A stretch of DNA of 64,000 nucleotides. Source: Streptomyces cucumeris (GTDB lineage Bacteria; Actinomycetota; Actinomycetes; Streptomycetales; Streptomycetaceae). Both the position numbers and the translations under genes were made by a program. Within the stretch, counting starts at the first letter, position 1; each line of letters starts with the position of its first letter. The notes below the pieces were generated by a model. It ran no database searches. It was not told where the DNA came from and saw nothing but the letters and a program-made list of their open reading frames with translations. The stretch spans positions 186,001 through 250,000 of the forward strand of contig NZ_JANCLX010000003.1 in the NCBI RefSeq assembly GCF_024295805.1. The letters run 5' to 3'. Positions 42,722 to 51,337 of this stretch are shown in pieces.

Positions 42722-43359
42722 CCGCCACCACGGCTCCGGACCCCTCCCCGGCCGCCGCGGCCCCGGTGGCCGCGCCTCCCCCGGCGCGGTGGACGGACCT
42801 GCTGAAGGCCGCCACCGACACCTGTCTGGCCGCGCTCCTCGAGGGTGCGGACCGGGACTGGTCACATCCCGCGCACGGCCTCGACTGGAGCTGCCGCCAG
42901 ACCCTGGACCACCTCGCCCTCGGTCTGACCGGCTACACCGGTCTGCTCGTCTCCCGCCCCGACGACCGCTACATCACCCTCTTCGCCTCGCTCGACCCCC
43001 AGGCGCCCGTCGCGGACTGCGTGGAGGGGCTGCGCATCGCCGCCACCCTCCTCACTTCCACCGTCCGGGACACACCGCCCGACGTACGCGCCTGGCACCC
43101 CTGGGGTCACTCCGACGCCGGTGGCTTCGCCGCCATGGGGATCACCGAACTCGTCCTCCACACCGACGACATCACCCGGGCCCTCGGCATCCCCTGGTCC
43201 CCGCCCGGCGAACTCTGCGCGGCGGCCGTGCGGCGCATCTTCCCCGACGCGCCGTCAGGCCATGAGCCCTTCGCCACCCTGCTGTGGTGCACCGGGCGCA
43301 CCGCGCTTCCCGGGCTGCCCCGGCGCACGGTCTGTCAGTGGAACGGAACCGTGCGCTGA
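42718..43359 (+). CDS. DinB-like, maleylpyruvate isomerase N-terminal domain protein
   Basis: A 213-residue four-helix-bundle protein of the mycothiol-dependent DinB/maleylpyruvate isomerase group. SCRQTLDHLALGLTGYTGLL gives the first metal-ligand His, and GITELVLHTDDITRALG the second His-rich helix (HTDD), the typical zinc site. Such proteins often act in mycothiol-linked conversions. GTG at 42718 lies within the stop of the imine-reductase-like gene, so the two are co-translated and may serve the same substrate. Pathway unknown. Confidence 0.82.
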   Translation: MTATTAPDPSPAAAAPVAAPPPARWTDLLKAATDTCLAALLEGADRDWSHPAHGLDWSCRQTLDHLALGLTGYTGLLVSRPDDRYITLFASLDPQAPVADCVEGLRIAATLLTSTVRDTPPDVRAWHPWGHSDAGGFAAMGITELVLHTDDITRALGIPWSPPGELCAAAVRRIFPDAPSGHEPFATLLWCTGRTALPGLPRRTVCQWNGTVR

Positions 43360-43408
43360 TCCCGGAGAGTTGGAGGGATTACGCGGGCGGGGGTTGACTC
43401 TCCATAGG

Positions 43409-43430
43409 TGTGAGTGGTCTATTACTCACA
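43409..43430. promoter_or_regulatory. Operator at the tetR start (GAGT-N8-ACTC type)
   Basis: TGTGAGT-N8-ACTCACA, perfect over 7-base arms, ends on the first base of the regulator's ATG, downstream of a TTGACT -35-like hexamer (43394-43399). The same GTGAGT-N8-ACTC arrangement recurs at 44046-44063. Autorepression is likely. Confidence 0.65.
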
Positions 43431-43996
43431 TGGGAACGACACCAAGTCGCCGACTCTCCACCGCGGACACACGACGCGGCGAGGTGCTGGCCACGGCGGC
43501 CGGCGCCTTCGCGGCCCGCGGGTACTACGGCACCTCCACCACGGAGGTCGCCAAGGGGGCGGGGATCTCGCAGTCGTATCTCTACCGGCTGTTCCCCGAC
43601 AAGGAGTCGCTGTTCGTCGCGGTCGTCGAGGACTGCTCGCGCCTCATCCGGGAGCGGCTGGCCGAGGCGGCCGCGGAGGTCGGCAGCGCCGAGCCCGAAG
43701 CGGTGCTGGACGCGATGGGGCTGGCCTACGCACACCTCATCGCCGACCGGGACGATCTGCTGCGGGTCCTGATGCACGCGAACTGCGCGGCCAGCGAACC
43801 GGCGATCAGACAGGCCGTACAGACGCTGTACGCCCGCCTGGTGGAGTACGTCAGATCCGCCTCGGGCGCCGCGGACCAGCCGGTCCAGGAGTTCTTCGCG
43901 CGGGGCTTCCTGTGCAATGTGACGGTGTCCATCGGGGCGACCGAGGTGGACGCCCCCTGGACGAGGACGCTGCTGGCCGGTATCCGGCACTTCTGA
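43430..43996 (+). CDS. TetR family transcriptional regulator
   Basis: A 188-residue TetR regulator. The N-terminal HTH reads TSTTEVAKGAGISQSYLYRLFPDKESLF, and the C-terminal ligand domain is helical. ATG at 43430 overlaps the operator, with no strong ribosome site, so translation may be leaderless or nearly so (TSS expected close to 43428). It is followed within 85 bases by the MFS/carotenoid oxygenase operon, which carries a matching operator. This marks it as the local repressor of both itself and that operon. Confidence 0.92.
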   Translation: MGTTPSRRLSTADTRRGEVLATAAGAFAARGYYGTSTTEVAKGAGISQSYLYRLFPDKESLFVAVVEDCSRLIRERLAEAAAEVGSAEPEAVLDAMGLAYAHLIADRDDLLRVLMHANCAASEPAIRQAVQTLYARLVEYVRSASGAADQPVQEFFARGFLCNVTVSIGATEVDAPWTRTLLAGIRHF

Positions 43997-44045
43997 CACG
44001 GCGCGAACGGCCGCGAAAGGCGCGGCCGTTTCTTTGAGTCACTTA

Positions 44046-44063
44046 GTGAGTGATCAATCACTC
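44046..44063. promoter_or_regulatory. Second GAGT-N8-ACTC operator, upstream of the MFS gene
   Basis: GTGAGTGATCAATCACTC contains GAGTGAT-N2-ATCACTC, a 7-bp inverted repeat, and the same GTGAGT-N8-ACTC spacing as the site at 43409-43430. It ends 17 bases before the MFS start. It is the probable TetR binding site for the operon. Confidence 0.65.
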
Positions 44064-44080
44064 TTTCTCGGGGAGGGGAT

Positions 44081-45475
44081 ATGGCGACGATGACGCGGCA
44101 GCCATCGCACACACCACGGGCCGCGCGCCCGGCGACGCCGCGGCGCGGGGCGGACGCCACGACCACCCGACAGGGCCCGGCCCTCGTGGCACTCGCCACC
44201 GCGCAGTTCCTCGTGGTGCTGAGCACCTCGATCGTCAATGTGGCCCTGCCCTCGATCAGCGCCGGTCTCGGGCTGTCGCCCACCGCGCTGTCCTGGGTGG
44301 TCAACGCCTATGTCCTCGCCTTCGGCGCCCTGCTGCTCGTCGGCGGCCGTCTCGCCGATCTGGTCGGCAGCAGGCGGATGTTCACCGCCGGGATGACCGT
44401 CTTCGCGCTCGCCTCGCTGGTCGCGGGCCTCACCAGCTCGGCACCGCTGCTCATCGCGGCCCGCGCCGTCCAGGGGGTGGGCGCGGCCCTCCTCGCTCCC
44501 GCCGCGCTCTCCCTGCTGCTGGGCACCTTCCCGCCGGGGCCCGGCCGGGGCCGGGCACTGGGGATCTGGGGTGCGGTCTCAGGGGCGGGCGGAGCCGTGG
44601 GCGTCCTGCTGAGCGGACTGCTCACCGAACTCTACGGCTGGCCCGCGGTGTTCCTGGTCCAGGTGCCGATCGCCGCCCTCTCCCTGGTCGCCACGCTCAT
44701 CGTCGTCCCGCCGGGCCGGGCCACCGGCGGTGCGGTCGACATCCTGGGCGCGCTCATCTCCACGGTCTCCCTCACCGCCGTCGTCTACGCCCTGACCACG
44801 CGGAACGTCCTCGCCGGGGCCGCCGGGCTGCTGCTCCTCGCCGTCTTCGCCCGGCAGCAGACCAGGGCCCGTACCCCGCTCGTCCCACCACGGCTGCTGC
44901 GGACCGGCAAGGTCGCCGCGGCCAACCTCACCATGACGCTGCTGGGCGCGGTCTTCGTCGGCCTCTTCTCCTTCCTCCCCCTCTACCAGCAGCGGGTCCT
45001 CCACTACAGCCCGCTGGCCGCGGGACTGACCCAACTCCCCCTGGCACTCGCCGTCGTCACCGGTTCGATGGCCGCGCCCCGGCTGCCCGTCCGGGCGAGC
45101 ACCGCCGGAGCACTGACCGTCCTCACCGGCGGACTGGTCTGGCTCTCGCTGGGCCCCGACCACGGCCCGTTCACGATCCCCTCCTTCACCGGGCAGTTGC
45201 TCGGACCCTCACTGCTGATCGGCGCCGGCCTCGGCATCGCCTTCGTCCGCCTGACCGCGCTGTCCACCGACGGGGTACCGGCCGCCGACTCGGGCCTGGC
45301 CGGAGGGCTGGTCAACACCACCCGGCAGCTCGGCGGAGCACTCGGCCTGGCCCTGATGACCGCCGTGGCACCGGCGGCCACCGACTTCGGCACCGCCTTC
45401 CTGACCGCGGCGCTCGTCGCCGCGTTCGCCGCCCTCACCGCACTGTTCGCCCTCACCGGAAAGAAGCAGTCATGA
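44081..45475 (+). CDS. MFS transporter, DHA2 family
   Basis: A 464-residue, about 14-helix exporter. Helix 1 has VVLSTSIVNVALPSISAGL, the loop GGRLADLVGSRRMF follows, and the NTTRQLGGALGLALM segment closes helix 12. ATG at 44081 follows GGGGAGGGGAT. It is the first gene after the TetR operator and overlaps the carotenoid oxygenase gene by 4 bases. The pairing suggests export of either the oxygenase product or an inducing aromatic compound. Confidence 0.9.
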   Translation: MATMTRQPSHTPRAARPATPRRGADATTTRQGPALVALATAQFLVVLSTSIVNVALPSISAGLGLSPTALSWVVNAYVLAFGALLLVGGRLADLVGSRRMFTAGMTVFALASLVAGLTSSAPLLIAARAVQGVGAALLAPAALSLLLGTFPPGPGRGRALGIWGAVSGAGGAVGVLLSGLLTELYGWPAVFLVQVPIAALSLVATLIVVPPGRATGGAVDILGALISTVSLTAVVYALTTRNVLAGAAGLLLLAVFARQQTRARTPLVPPRLLRTGKVAAANLTMTLLGAVFVGLFSFLPLYQQRVLHYSPLAAGLTQLPLALAVVTGSMAAPRLPVRASTAGALTVLTGGLVWLSLGPDHGPFTIPSFTGQLLGPSLLIGAGLGIAFVRLTALSTDGVPAADSGLAGGLVNTTRQLGGALGLALMTAVAPAATDFGTAFLTAALVAAFAALTALFALTGKKQS

Positions 45476-46890
45476 GCACCGAGCACCCCACCACGACCAC
45501 CGCCGAGCGCCCCACCACGGGGCCGGCCGCGAAGCCGTACGTCTCCGGGCACTACACCCCCGTCGTCGACGAGGTCACCGCGCACGGGCTGACCGTCCAC
45601 GGCACCCTTCCCCCGGAGCTGAACGGCCGCTACTTCCGCAACGGACACAACCCGAAGCCCGGTTACACCCCCACCCACTGGTTCAAGGGCAGCGGCATGA
45701 TCCACGGTGTGCGGCTGCGGGACGGTCGCGCCGAGTGGTACCGCAACCGCTGGGTCCGCACACTCGCCCTCGACGGGGTCCCCTACCTGAGTGCCAGCGG
45801 TGTCCCCGACCTCAAGGTCAGCGAGGCCGCCACCCATGTCATCGAACACGCGGGCCGGATCCTGGCGCTCCAGGAGGCGAGCCTGCCGTACGAGATGACC
45901 CCGGAGCTCGACACCGTCGGCGCGTTCGACTTCGGCGGCACGCTGAAGACCGCGATGACGGCCCATCCCAAGACCGATCCGGCCACCGGTGAACTGCACT
46001 TCTTCGCCTATGGCCCCTTCCCGCCGCACCTGACCTACTACGTGGCCGACGCGGCGGGCGCGATCGTCCGCGCCGAGACCGTGGACGGGGCGGGACCGTC
46101 CCTGATGCACGACTTCGGGCTCACCCGGCAGCACGTCGTCTGGCTCGATCTGCCGATCGTCTTCAACCCGGCGGAACAGTCCGGCATCCCCTACCGCTGG
46201 AGCGACACCTACACCCCGCGCATCGGTGTGATGCCCCGCTCCGGTCCCGCCACGGTCCGGTGGTTCGAGGTGGAGCCCGGTGCCCTCCTGCACGTGGCGA
46301 ACGCCTACGAGGACGAGCGCGGCCGGATCGTGCTGACCGGTCCGCGCTACGACCGCGGCGCCTGGGAGCAGACATGGAAGTGGTGGACCGGCGCGCCCGG
46401 TTATGCCACCGAGCCGATGGTCGGCGCCACGGCGCACCGCTGGATCCTCGACCCGGCGACCGGCCGGGCGGTGGAGGAGACGGTCGACGACTTCGTCACC
46501 GAGTTCCCGTCCATCAACGAGGACATGACCGGGGCGCCCCACCGCTTCGACTACGCGGTGGCCTTCCCCGGCTCGGGACTCGGCGAGTACGCGATCGTCA
46601 AGTACGACCACACCACCGGAGCGCGGGAGCTGGTGCCGATGGGCCCGGGCCGGATGCCCGGCGAGGCCGTCTTCGTCCCGGCCGCGGGCGCGACCCGGGA
46701 GGACGACGGCTATCTGCTCACGGTCGTCAGCGACCTGGAACAGGACGCCTCACAGCTTCTGATCCTCGACGCGTCGGCCCTGTCGGACACCCCCGTCGCC
46801 ACCGTGGAACTGCCCCGCAGGGTCCCGTCCGGGATCCACGGCTCGTGGATCGCCGACGCCGGCCCCGACGCCGCCGAGGCCGGCGTCTGA
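45472..46890 (+). CDS. Carotenoid oxygenase family protein (carotenoid/stilbene cleavage dioxygenase)
   Basis: A 472-residue non-heme iron dioxygenase of the RPE65/CCD/lignostilbene fold. NGRYFRNGHNPKP opens the propeller. The four iron-ligand histidines are recognisable in TAHPKTD, LMHDFGLT, LHVANAYE and GIHGSWI, and the second-shell Glu region is EFPSIN. It cleaves a C=C bond of a carotenoid, apocarotenoid or stilbene. ATG at 45472 overlaps the MFS stop (ATGA). No carotenoid biosynthesis gene is in the window, so the substrate may be imported, made elsewhere, or a plant phenylpropanoid/stilbene. Confidence 0.92.
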   Translation: MSTEHPTTTTAERPTTGPAAKPYVSGHYTPVVDEVTAHGLTVHGTLPPELNGRYFRNGHNPKPGYTPTHWFKGSGMIHGVRLRDGRAEWYRNRWVRTLALDGVPYLSASGVPDLKVSEAATHVIEHAGRILALQEASLPYEMTPELDTVGAFDFGGTLKTAMTAHPKTDPATGELHFFAYGPFPPHLTYYVADAAGAIVRAETVDGAGPSLMHDFGLTRQHVVWLDLPIVFNPAEQSGIPYRWSDTYTPRIGVMPRSGPATVRWFEVEPGALLHVANAYEDERGRIVLTGPRYDRGAWEQTWKWWTGAPGYATEPMVGATAHRWILDPATGRAVEETVDDFVTEFPSINEDMTGAPHRFDYAVAFPGSGLGEYAIVKYDHTTGARELVPMGPGRMPGEAVFVPAAGATREDDGYLLTVVSDLEQDASQLLILDASALSDTPVATVELPRRVPSGIHGSWIADAGPDAAEAGV

Positions 46891-46911
46891 CTCGGCGCCC
46901 CCGAGACCCGG

Positions 46912-46944
46912 CGGTCGGCACCTACTCCCCTGGGGTGCCGGCCG
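46912..46944 (+). terminator. Terminator after the carotenoid oxygenase gene
   Basis: CGGTCGGCACC and GGTGCCGGCCG form an 11-bp stem with a single G-T wobble and an 11-base loop, 22 bases after the stop. Confidence 0.65.
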
Positions 46945-47097
46945 TCGGCCTTTCCGGGGACTTTTCCGGGAAGGCACCGGACGCGCTGTGATCCGCGCCA
47001 CAGGACGGCCCGGGAACTCATTCGATGTCCGATACGACTCCTGTTGCGGTACGGCATGATCCGACCGATGCCGTACGACGCGATCTGGAGACCGGTG

Positions 47098-47334
47098 ATG
47101 GACGACTCCCGAGAATCCCCCTCCGGCGCGGGCGCGCCGCCGCGGAAGCTGGTTCCGCCGCCCGCGCTCTGCGGCTTCCTCCTGCTGCTGGCCCTGGTGT
47201 TCGTGGGGTCCTACGCCGTCGGGGCCTCCGCGGGTCCCGTCGCGCCCGGGATGCACAGCAGCACGAGCGGTGGCGGGGACGACGACGGCGGCGGGGGCGG
47301 CATGGGCGGTATGCACGGAGGGGACGGCCGATGA
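47098..47334 (+). CDS. Small membrane protein with a Met/His/Gly metal-binding-like tail
   Basis: 78 residues: a hydrophilic N-terminus, one membrane helix (ALCGFLLLLALVFVGSYAVG), and a Gly/Asp-rich tail ending GGGGGMGGMHGGDGR with three Met and two His in all after the helix. ATG at 47098 is chosen from GGAG seven bases upstream (47087-47090). Its stop overlaps the copper ATPase start by 4 bases. Met and His tails of this type bind Cu(I) or Cu(II) in periplasmic copper proteins. A role as copper donor, acceptor or sensor beside CopA is inferred from that and from the coupling. Confidence 0.72.
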   Translation: MDDSRESPSGAGAPPRKLVPPPALCGFLLLLALVFVGSYAVGASAGPVAPGMHSSTSGGGDDDGGGGGMGGMHGGDGR

Positions 47335-49598
47335 GCGCCGACGCGGTGACCGAATCGGTGACGACCGATCTGACCGTCGGCGGGATGACCTGCGCGGCCT
47401 GTGTGAAGCGCGTGGAGAAGAAACTCGGCCGGCTGGACGGGGTGACGGCGAGCGTCAACCTGGCCACCGGCCGGGCCCGGGTGAGTCATCCGCCGGGGAT
47501 CCGCGCCGCGGAACTCGTCGCGGAGGTCGAGAAGGCCGGGTACACGGCCGCACTCCCCGAACCGCCGGAGGGGCGGCGCCACGACCAGGGCGGCGGTGCG
47601 CCGGAGGCCGGGGAGGCACGCAGGGAACGTGAGCGGCTGCTGATCACGGCACTGCTCTCGGTGCCCGTCCTCGTCCTGTCGATGGTGCCCGGATGGCAGT
47701 TCCGCAACTGGCAGTGGCTGTGCTTCGTACTGGCCGCGCCGGTTGCCGTATGGGGGGCGTGGCCGTTCCACCTGCGGGCGGCACGCGGGCTGCGGCACTC
47801 CGCGGCCACCATGGACACCCTGGTGTCGCTGGGTGTGCTGGCGTCGTTCTCCTGGTCGGCGTACGCGCTCTTCCTCGGCGGTGCGGGCGACCCCGGGATG
47901 CGGATGCCGTTCAGCCTGGTGCCCTCGGTGTCGGACGGCGTACCGCATATCTATCTCGAAGCGGCGGTGGGCGTACCGCTGTTCGTGCTGGCCGGGCGGT
48001 ATCTGGAGGCCAGGGCCCGGCGGGGTACGGGGGCGGCGCTGCGGTCGCTGGCCGAACTCGCCGCCAAGGAGGTCTCGGTCCGCGAGGACGACGGCTCCGA
48101 ACGGCTGCTCCCCATCGAGGAGTTGCGGGCCGGTCAGGTCTTCGTGGTCCGTCCCGGGGAGCGGGTGGCCACCGACGGACAGGTGGTGCGGGGCAGTTCG
48201 GCCGTCGATCTGTCCCTGGTCACCGGGGAGAGCGAACCGGTCGAGGTGGGGCCGGAGTCGGCGGTGGTCGGCGGTGCCGTGAACGCCGGCGGGCTGCTGC
48301 TCGTCCGCGCCACGGCGGTCGGGGCGGACACCCGGCTCGCCCGGATCACCCGGCTGGTCACCGAGGCGCAGGCGGGGAAGGCGAAGGCGCAGCGGCTGGC
48401 CGACGCGGTCGCCGGTGTCTTCGTGCCGGTCGTGCTGACGCTGGCGGTCACGGTGCTCGGCTTCTGGCTCGGCGCCGGGGCCGATCCGCAGGCCGCGATC
48501 ACCGCGTGCGTCGCGGTCCTGGTCGTGGCCTGTCCGTGCGCCCTGGGTCTGGCGACACCGACCGCGCTGATGGCCGCCACCGGCCGCGGGGCGCAACTGG
48601 GCGTCCTCGTCAGCGGTCCGCGGGCGCTGGAGGGGCTGCGGCACCTGGATGTGATCGTGGTCGACAAGACCGGCACGCTCACCTCCGGCCATATGAGCGT
48701 CACCCGGGTCACGGCCGTCCCCGGGGAACCGGGCGAGGAGGCGGTGCTGCGGCTGGCCGGTGCCGTCGAGCAGGGCTCGGAACATCCGCTGGGCCGGGCC
48801 ATCGCCGCGTACGCCCGGCGGACCCTGCCCGAGGCGTCGTTGCCGGAGGTGCATGACTTCCGGGCGGTACCGGGGCAGGGGGTGCGTGGTCGTGTCGAGG
48901 GATGCTCGGTGGAGATCGCGTCCCCGGAGGGCGAGTTGCCCGCGGTCCTCACGGCGGCCGTGGACGCGGCGGAGGAGGCCGCGCACACCTCGGTCCTGGT
49001 CCGGGTGGACGGGGTGGCCGCGGCGGTGATCGAGGTCGGGGACGTCGTACGGTCCGGCAGCTACCGGGCCCTCGACCGGCTGCGGCGCCTGGGTGTCCGG
49101 CCGGTGCTGGCCACGGGCGACCGGGAGGCCCCCGCCCGGGCCGTCGCCCGGGAGCTGGGCATCGACGAGGTGCACGCCCGCTGTTCCCCCGAGGACAAGG
49201 CCGACCTGGTACGGGACCTGCGCGAACGGGGCCACCGGGTGGCCGTCATCGGCGACGGGGTGAACGATGCCGCGGCGCTCGCCGGTGCCGATCTCGGCAT
49301 CGCCATGGGGTGCGGCACCGACGTGGCCATCGGCGCGGCCGATGTGACGCTGGTGCGCGGGGAGATCGAGGTGCTGGCGGACGCGGTACTGCTGGCCCGG
49401 CGTGCGCTGGGCACCATCCGCGCCAATCTCGTATGGGCGTTCGGCTACAACGTGGTCACCGTGCCGCTGGCCATGGTCGGCCTGCTCAACCCGATGCTCG
49501 CCGCCGCCGCGATGTCGGTCAGCTCACTGGTGGTGGTCGGCAACAGCCTGCGGCTGCGCGGCTGGCAGCCCTCACCCGCCCGGAGGTCCACCCGATGA
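47331..49598 (+). CDS. copA: Copper-translocating P-type ATPase (CopA-like)
   Basis: A 755-residue P1B-1 ATPase. One N-terminal heavy-metal-associated domain has GMTCAAC (Cys21, Cys24). Eight membrane helices are expected, with the CPC transport motif at Cys401-Cys403, phosphorylation motif DKTGT at Asp445, SEHPLG for the HP motif, and GDGVNDAAAL for the hinge. In helix 8 MSVSSLVVVGNSLRL matches the copper-type MSxSS. It pumps Cu(I) out of the cytoplasm. ATG at 47331 overlaps the small Met/His-rich protein gene, and its own stop overlaps the next gene; the three form a copper operon. Confidence 0.95.
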   Translation: MSADAVTESVTTDLTVGGMTCAACVKRVEKKLGRLDGVTASVNLATGRARVSHPPGIRAAELVAEVEKAGYTAALPEPPEGRRHDQGGGAPEAGEARRERERLLITALLSVPVLVLSMVPGWQFRNWQWLCFVLAAPVAVWGAWPFHLRAARGLRHSAATMDTLVSLGVLASFSWSAYALFLGGAGDPGMRMPFSLVPSVSDGVPHIYLEAAVGVPLFVLAGRYLEARARRGTGAALRSLAELAAKEVSVREDDGSERLLPIEELRAGQVFVVRPGERVATDGQVVRGSSAVDLSLVTGESEPVEVGPESAVVGGAVNAGGLLLVRATAVGADTRLARITRLVTEAQAGKAKAQRLADAVAGVFVPVVLTLAVTVLGFWLGAGADPQAAITACVAVLVVACPCALGLATPTALMAATGRGAQLGVLVSGPRALEGLRHLDVIVVDKTGTLTSGHMSVTRVTAVPGEPGEEAVLRLAGAVEQGSEHPLGRAIAAYARRTLPEASLPEVHDFRAVPGQGVRGRVEGCSVEIASPEGELPAVLTAAVDAAEEAAHTSVLVRVDGVAAAVIEVGDVVRSGSYRALDRLRRLGVRPVLATGDREAPARAVARELGIDEVHARCSPEDKADLVRDLRERGHRVAVIGDGVNDAAALAGADLGIAMGCGTDVAIGAADVTLVRGEIEVLADAVLLARRALGTIRANLVWAFGYNVVTVPLAMVGLLNPMLAAAAMSVSSLVVVGNSLRLRGWQPSPARRSTR

Positions 49599-50095
49599 CG
49601 GAGCAGTCCCCCTGGCGGCCGACCCGCGGCCGGGTGCTCGGCGCCCTGTACCCCGCGCTGGTCCTGGTGGCCGTGTGCACCGTGGCCCTGAGCGCGCTGA
49701 CGATCTGGGTCGCGGCCGGGAAGGCGGGCAGCCCGGCCCGGATCTCCGTGTCCAGCGGGCGGGTCTTCCTGCCCTATGACCCCGGAGCGGAGACCGCGGC
49801 CCTCTTCGTGGTCACCAACCGCGGTGGCGCGGACGACCGGCTGCTCAAGGTGACGTCCCCGGCCACCGGCGGGAAGATCACCCTGCGGCGTCCTCCCCCG
49901 GCCGGCAGCCGGGCCACCTCCACCCCCGAGGTCACATCGGCCACCGTGCCGGCCGGTGGTGTGCTGTCCATGTCGCCGGAGGGCCTGGATGTGACCCTGA
50001 CGTCCGCGGCGGGGTGGCGCGTCGGCGACACCGTGCCGTTCACCCTGCACTTCGAGCGCAGCGGGGCGGTCAAGGCCGTCGCGGTGGTGAGGTGA
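49595..50095 (+). CDS. PCu(A)C-fold membrane-anchored protein without the copper ligands
   Basis: 166 residues: one N-terminal membrane helix (about 14-42), then a beta domain that follows the PCu(A)C copper-chaperone outline (AALFVVTNRGGADDRLLKVTSP, VPAGGVLSMSPEGLDVTL, VGDTVPFTLHFERSG). The His and Met ligands of the classic H(M)x10Mx21HxM motif are not there: the VELHE-like strand is ITLRR and the HIML-like strand is LDVTL. ATG at 49595 overlaps the copA stop. It may deliver copper by other residues or have a structural role. The assignment rests on outline and context. Confidence 0.7.
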   Translation: MTEQSPWRPTRGRVLGALYPALVLVAVCTVALSALTIWVAAGKAGSPARISVSSGRVFLPYDPGAETAALFVVTNRGGADDRLLKVTSPATGGKITLRRPPPAGSRATSTPEVTSATVPAGGVLSMSPEGLDVTLTSAAGWRVGDTVPFTLHFERSGAVKAVAVVR

Positions 50096-50266
50096 CCGTC
50101 CGGTCACCTCGGCGAACCGCCCCATCCTCTCGGTGATCCGCCCGGCCTCCGGGCGGATCCGTCCGATCTCCTGCCACCGGGCCGGGAACTCACCGTGCGT
50201 CCGGTCCGACTTCTGGACCGGGTGCCGGAGACGCACCCGCGTACCGAGTGGAAGCTGGGGAGTTCG

Positions 50267-51337
50267 ATGCGTTCTCGTGTGTGGGGCGGTACAACCGCCG
50301 TCGTGCTGGCAGGTCTGCTGGCGACGGGCTGCGGCGGCGGGAAGAAGGACACCGCGGACGAGGGCGCCGACCAGGCGGGGCCGGGTGACTTCCCGGTCAC
50401 CGTCACCGACTGCGCGGGTGCCAGGACCACCTTCTCCGGCCCTTCGGAGAAGATCGTCACCAGCAACGCCTCCGGTCTGGAACTGCTGCTGCGCCTCGGT
50501 GTCAGGGACAAGGTCATCGGCACGGGCTTCCCGCCCGGCAAGGGGACACTGCCCGGTGCGCTGGACGCCCGGGCGCAGCGGGTGAAGGTGCTCGGCAAGC
50601 AGGTGATCCCGAAGGAGAAGCTGCTCGGATCGGGCGCCGATCTCTACATCGACACCTTCGCGTCGATGAACATGGGCGGTGGGATGGGTGATCTGCCGAC
50701 CGAGGAGGAGTTCAAGGCGGCCGGGATCAAACACATCTATCTGAAGTCCACCGCCTGCGCCGCCCAGCGCAAGGGCCCGGTGACCGACCTGTCGGCCGTA
50801 GAGACCGACATCACCTCCCTCGGCGCGGTGACCGGCACCGGCCCGAAGGCGAAGGAACTCGTGGCCGGGATGCGGAAGAAGGTGGCGGCGGTCCGGAAGG
50901 CGGTCGGCGCTGTCCCGGAGGAGAAGCGGCCCACGTACTTCTTCTTCGACTACGACGCCGGGACCAAGCAGCCCACGGTCGTCTGCAACCGCCAGATCGC
51001 CAACGCGGTGATCACCCTGGCCGGGGCCCGCAACGCCTTCGCCGGCTGCGACGGCGACTTCAAGCAGGTCGGCTGGGAGGACGTCATCGCCAAGGATCCC
51101 GACTGGATCCAGCTCGGGGTGCGCAACCGGGGCAGCGAGGCGGCGAACGAGAAGGCGTTCGACGAGGCCGAGAAGTGGCTGCGGTCCCATGCCGCCACCA
51201 AGGGTCTGAAGGCGGTGAAGCGCGGGCACTTCCTGCGCATCGGCTCCGAGCGCACCACCATCGCCGGGGTCCGCAACGCCGACGCGGTCCAGGAGATCGC
51301 CGCTGCCCTCCACCCGGACCAGGCCGCCACCTCGTGA
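50267..51337 (+). CDS. ABC transporter substrate-binding lipoprotein (FecB/BtuF-like)
   Basis: A 356-residue lipoprotein. The signal peptide ends LLATGC, a lipobox that anchors the protein outside the membrane through Cys22. A periplasmic-binding domain with a single central helix follows (FPVTVTDCAG, SEKIVTSNASGLELLLRLGV, KVIGTGFPP, ADLYIDTF), as in binding proteins for siderophores, heme or cobalamin. ATG at 50267 follows CTGGGGAG. It overlaps the permease gene by 4 bases. Located between the copper operon and the isocyanide synthase genes, it is the natural receptor for a metal-isonitrile complex; that ligand is a guess. Confidence 0.88.
   Translation: MRSRVWGGTTAVVLAGLLATGCGGGKKDTADEGADQAGPGDFPVTVTDCAGARTTFSGPSEKIVTSNASGLELLLRLGVRDKVIGTGFPPGKGTLPGALDARAQRVKVLGKQVIPKEKLLGSGADLYIDTFASMNMGGGMGDLPTEEEFKAAGIKHIYLKSTACAAQRKGPVTDLSAVETDITSLGAVTGTGPKAKELVAGMRKKVAAVRKAVGAVPEEKRPTYFFFDYDAGTKQPTVVCNRQIANAVITLAGARNAFAGCDGDFKQVGWEDVIAKDPDWIQLGVRNRGSEAANEKAFDEAEKWLRSHAATKGLKAVKRGHFLRIGSERTTIAGVRNADAVQEIAAALHPDQAATS

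Noticed and set aside
46945..47097. CsoR- or CueR-type copper operator before the copper operon
   Set aside because: Looked for G-tract/C-tract pseudo-palindromes (ATACCC...GGGTAT type) and found none convincing. Copper control is not excluded.
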